This document shows positions 62,886 through 64,000 of a stretch of 64,000 nucleotides of DNA, one piece after another. How positions within the stretch are numbered: the stretch's first letter is position 1; every line of letters begins with the position of its first letter. Both the position numbers and the translations under genes were made by a program. Below the pieces are notes generated by a model that was not told the origin of the DNA, made no database searches, and was given only the letters and a program-made list of their open reading frames with translations. This DNA comes from Bacillota bacterium (GTDB lineage: Bacteria > Bacteroidota > Bacteroidia > Bacteroidales > Bacteroidaceae), in contig JAMPFD010000006.1 in assembly GCA_023664625.1 (NCBI GenBank), positions 62,001 through 126,000 of the forward strand, read 5' to 3'.

Positions 62886-64000
62886 TCATCTTTTTCCCAT
62901 TATTGCCGAAAGAATTTTCAGTGCATCACCAACAGTCGGGATATTAGAAATTACGATACGCGGAGAGCCATTGACAGACTTGAACTGACAACGACGCGGA
63001 TTGGAAGTAGCATATCCGATAAGGCATCCGAATGCTGTTGTCTTATAATAAGGACTGCTTTGGTCGCGAAGCAAGTGCAGCTGCATAAGCTTTTGTTTAA
63101 GTACAATTTTTTCGCATCCGAGTCGCTTACCAAGACGGCGTAGCATAACTACAGACATCAGTTCCTCACCTTCATGGGGAACCGGTCCGAACCGATCCTC
63201 CAATCTCTTGCGGTAGTCTTCCAAATCCCTGTCGGTTTCAATCTTATCCAACTCACGATACAAAAGCATACGTTCTGCACTGCCCGGCACATATTGGTCC
63301 GGGAAAAACATTTCAAGGTCACTTTCCACACCGCAGTCATCGACAAAGTCCAAAGCCTCCATGTCATGTCCTTCATTTTGAGCCTCCAGCAGCTGTTCCT
63401 CCTGCAAATCTTGGAATTCCTCATTCTTAAGTTCTTGTACAGCCTGCTTCAATATCTTTTGGTAGGTCTCATATCCAAGGTCTTCCATGAACCCACTCTG
63501 CTCAGCTCCAAGCAGGTTGCCTGCTCCGCGAAGATCAAGGTCCTGCATGGCCAGTGAGAAGCCGCTGCCTAAATCAGAGAATGTCTCAAGAGCCTCCAAA
63601 CGCGTCTTGGCGTCATGTGAAAGATATGATAAAGGTGGCGATAACAGATAGCAAAAAGCTTTTTTATTGCCTCTTCCGACACGGCCGCGCATCTGGTGGA
63701 GGTCACTTAATCCGAATTTATGCGCATCATTGATTATTATAGTGTTTGCATTGGGTATGTCAATACCGTTCTCCACAATTGTCGTAGATAGCAGGACATC
63801 ATAGTCGTGATTCATAAATCCGATAATAATTTTCTCCAATTCATCAGGATTCATCTGGCCATGACCTATTGCAATACGACAATCCGGCACATGCTTCTCT
63901 ATCAGACGAGCTATTTCTGTTAGGTTCGAAATGCGCGGGTTTACAAAGAATACCTGTCCGTTGCGTGACATCTCGAACTCTATGGCATCGGCTATCACCT
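62886..64000 (-). CDS. mfd: Transcription-repair coupling factor, C-terminal part (5' end outside window)
   Basis: The minus frame ends at 62886 and is still open at the right edge, so ~370 C-terminal residues are present. Helicase motifs IV-VI of the translocase are visible: GQVFFVNPRI, the VLLSTTIVENGIDIP TxVx region and HQMRGRVGRG, followed by the RecG-like TRG motif (LRGAGNLLGAEQSG) and the Mfd D7 domain. Mfd removes RNA polymerase stalled at lesions and recruits UvrA. Confidence 0.93.
   Translation of the reverse strand, partial: VIADAIEFEMSRNGQVFFVNPRISNLTEIARLIEKHVPDCRIAIGHGQMNPDELEKIIIGFMNHDYDVLLSTTIVENGIDIPNANTIIINDAHKFGLSDLHQMRGRVGRGNKKAFCYLLSPPLSYLSHDAKTRLEALETFSDLGSGFSLAMQDLDLRGAGNLLGAEQSGFMEDLGYETYQKILKQAVQELKNEEFQDLQEEQLLEAQNEGHDMEALDFVDDCGVESDLEMFFPDQYVPGSAERMLLYRELDKIETDRDLEDYRKRLEDRFGPVPHEGEELMSVVMLRRLGKRLGCEKIVLKQKLMQLHLLRDQSSPYYKTTAFGCLIGYATSNPRRCQFKSVNGSPRIVISNIPTVGDALKILSAIMGKR

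Overview
The window reads as chromosome of a Bacteroidetes bacterium close to Prevotella or Bacteroides. Supporting signs are the TAnnTTTG promoter boxes upstream of many genes, the fused LpxC-FabZ enzyme, the psd-pssA-DUF4834 cluster, the DUF5715 and DUF4834 families, RHS debris and a UpxY-type NusG paralogue. No computation was possible; every call rests on reading the sequence and translations.

Left part (1-17.3 kb): the end of an OmpA-family gene; a phytase-like secreted-enzyme gene lying between two diverged MITE-like repeats; a phospholipid block (psd, pssA, DUF4834); dnaE, trxA, a solitary DNA methyltransferase, pncB and an M15 peptidase; then, on the minus strand, aroC, slyD and manA; then a GNAT acetyltransferase, an HxlR regulator and a divergent radical SAM gene. 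One intergenic gap carries four palindromic units at an exact 22-bp period; a second such array lies 29 kb away.

Central accessory island (about 19.4-38.6 kb): a promoter box and a long hairpin-bearing leader precede a UpxY-family antiterminator. Roughly 20 tightly packed plus-strand genes follow, ending at a strong terminator. They include a sigma factor split over two frames, an anti-sigma-like protein, two M48 metallopeptidases, a Hanks-type kinase, a TerY-like VWA protein, a PP2C phosphatase with coiled coil, a transglutaminase-like protein, a second VWA-like protein broken at an A7 run, zinc-ribbon proteins with Ig-like repeats, a DUF4407 membrane protein, a radical SAM SPASM remnant, a GNAT protein and several unknown small proteins. 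The VWA/kinase/phosphatase core matches the TerY-P triad idea (protein phosphorylation switch). The extended gene set, two frame-disrupted genes and antiterminator head make it the most unusual part of the window. Debris flanks it: a decayed secreted protein on the left, a broken DUF1232 gene and an RHS fragment on the right.

Right part (39.9-64 kb): bcp, a small OmpA protein and DUF5715 on the minus strand; phoH-purC-aroE-purM-prfA-pyrF-HD hydrolase; the lipid A operon lpxD-lpxC/fabZ-lpxA-miaA; a class A penicillin-binding protein; a Pif1-like helicase; an ExbB/ExbD-type cluster; an Lrp regulator; a PepSY-like secreted protein; a decayed DUF1593 gene; tRNA-Ser(CGA); and the C-terminal third of mfd running off the end.
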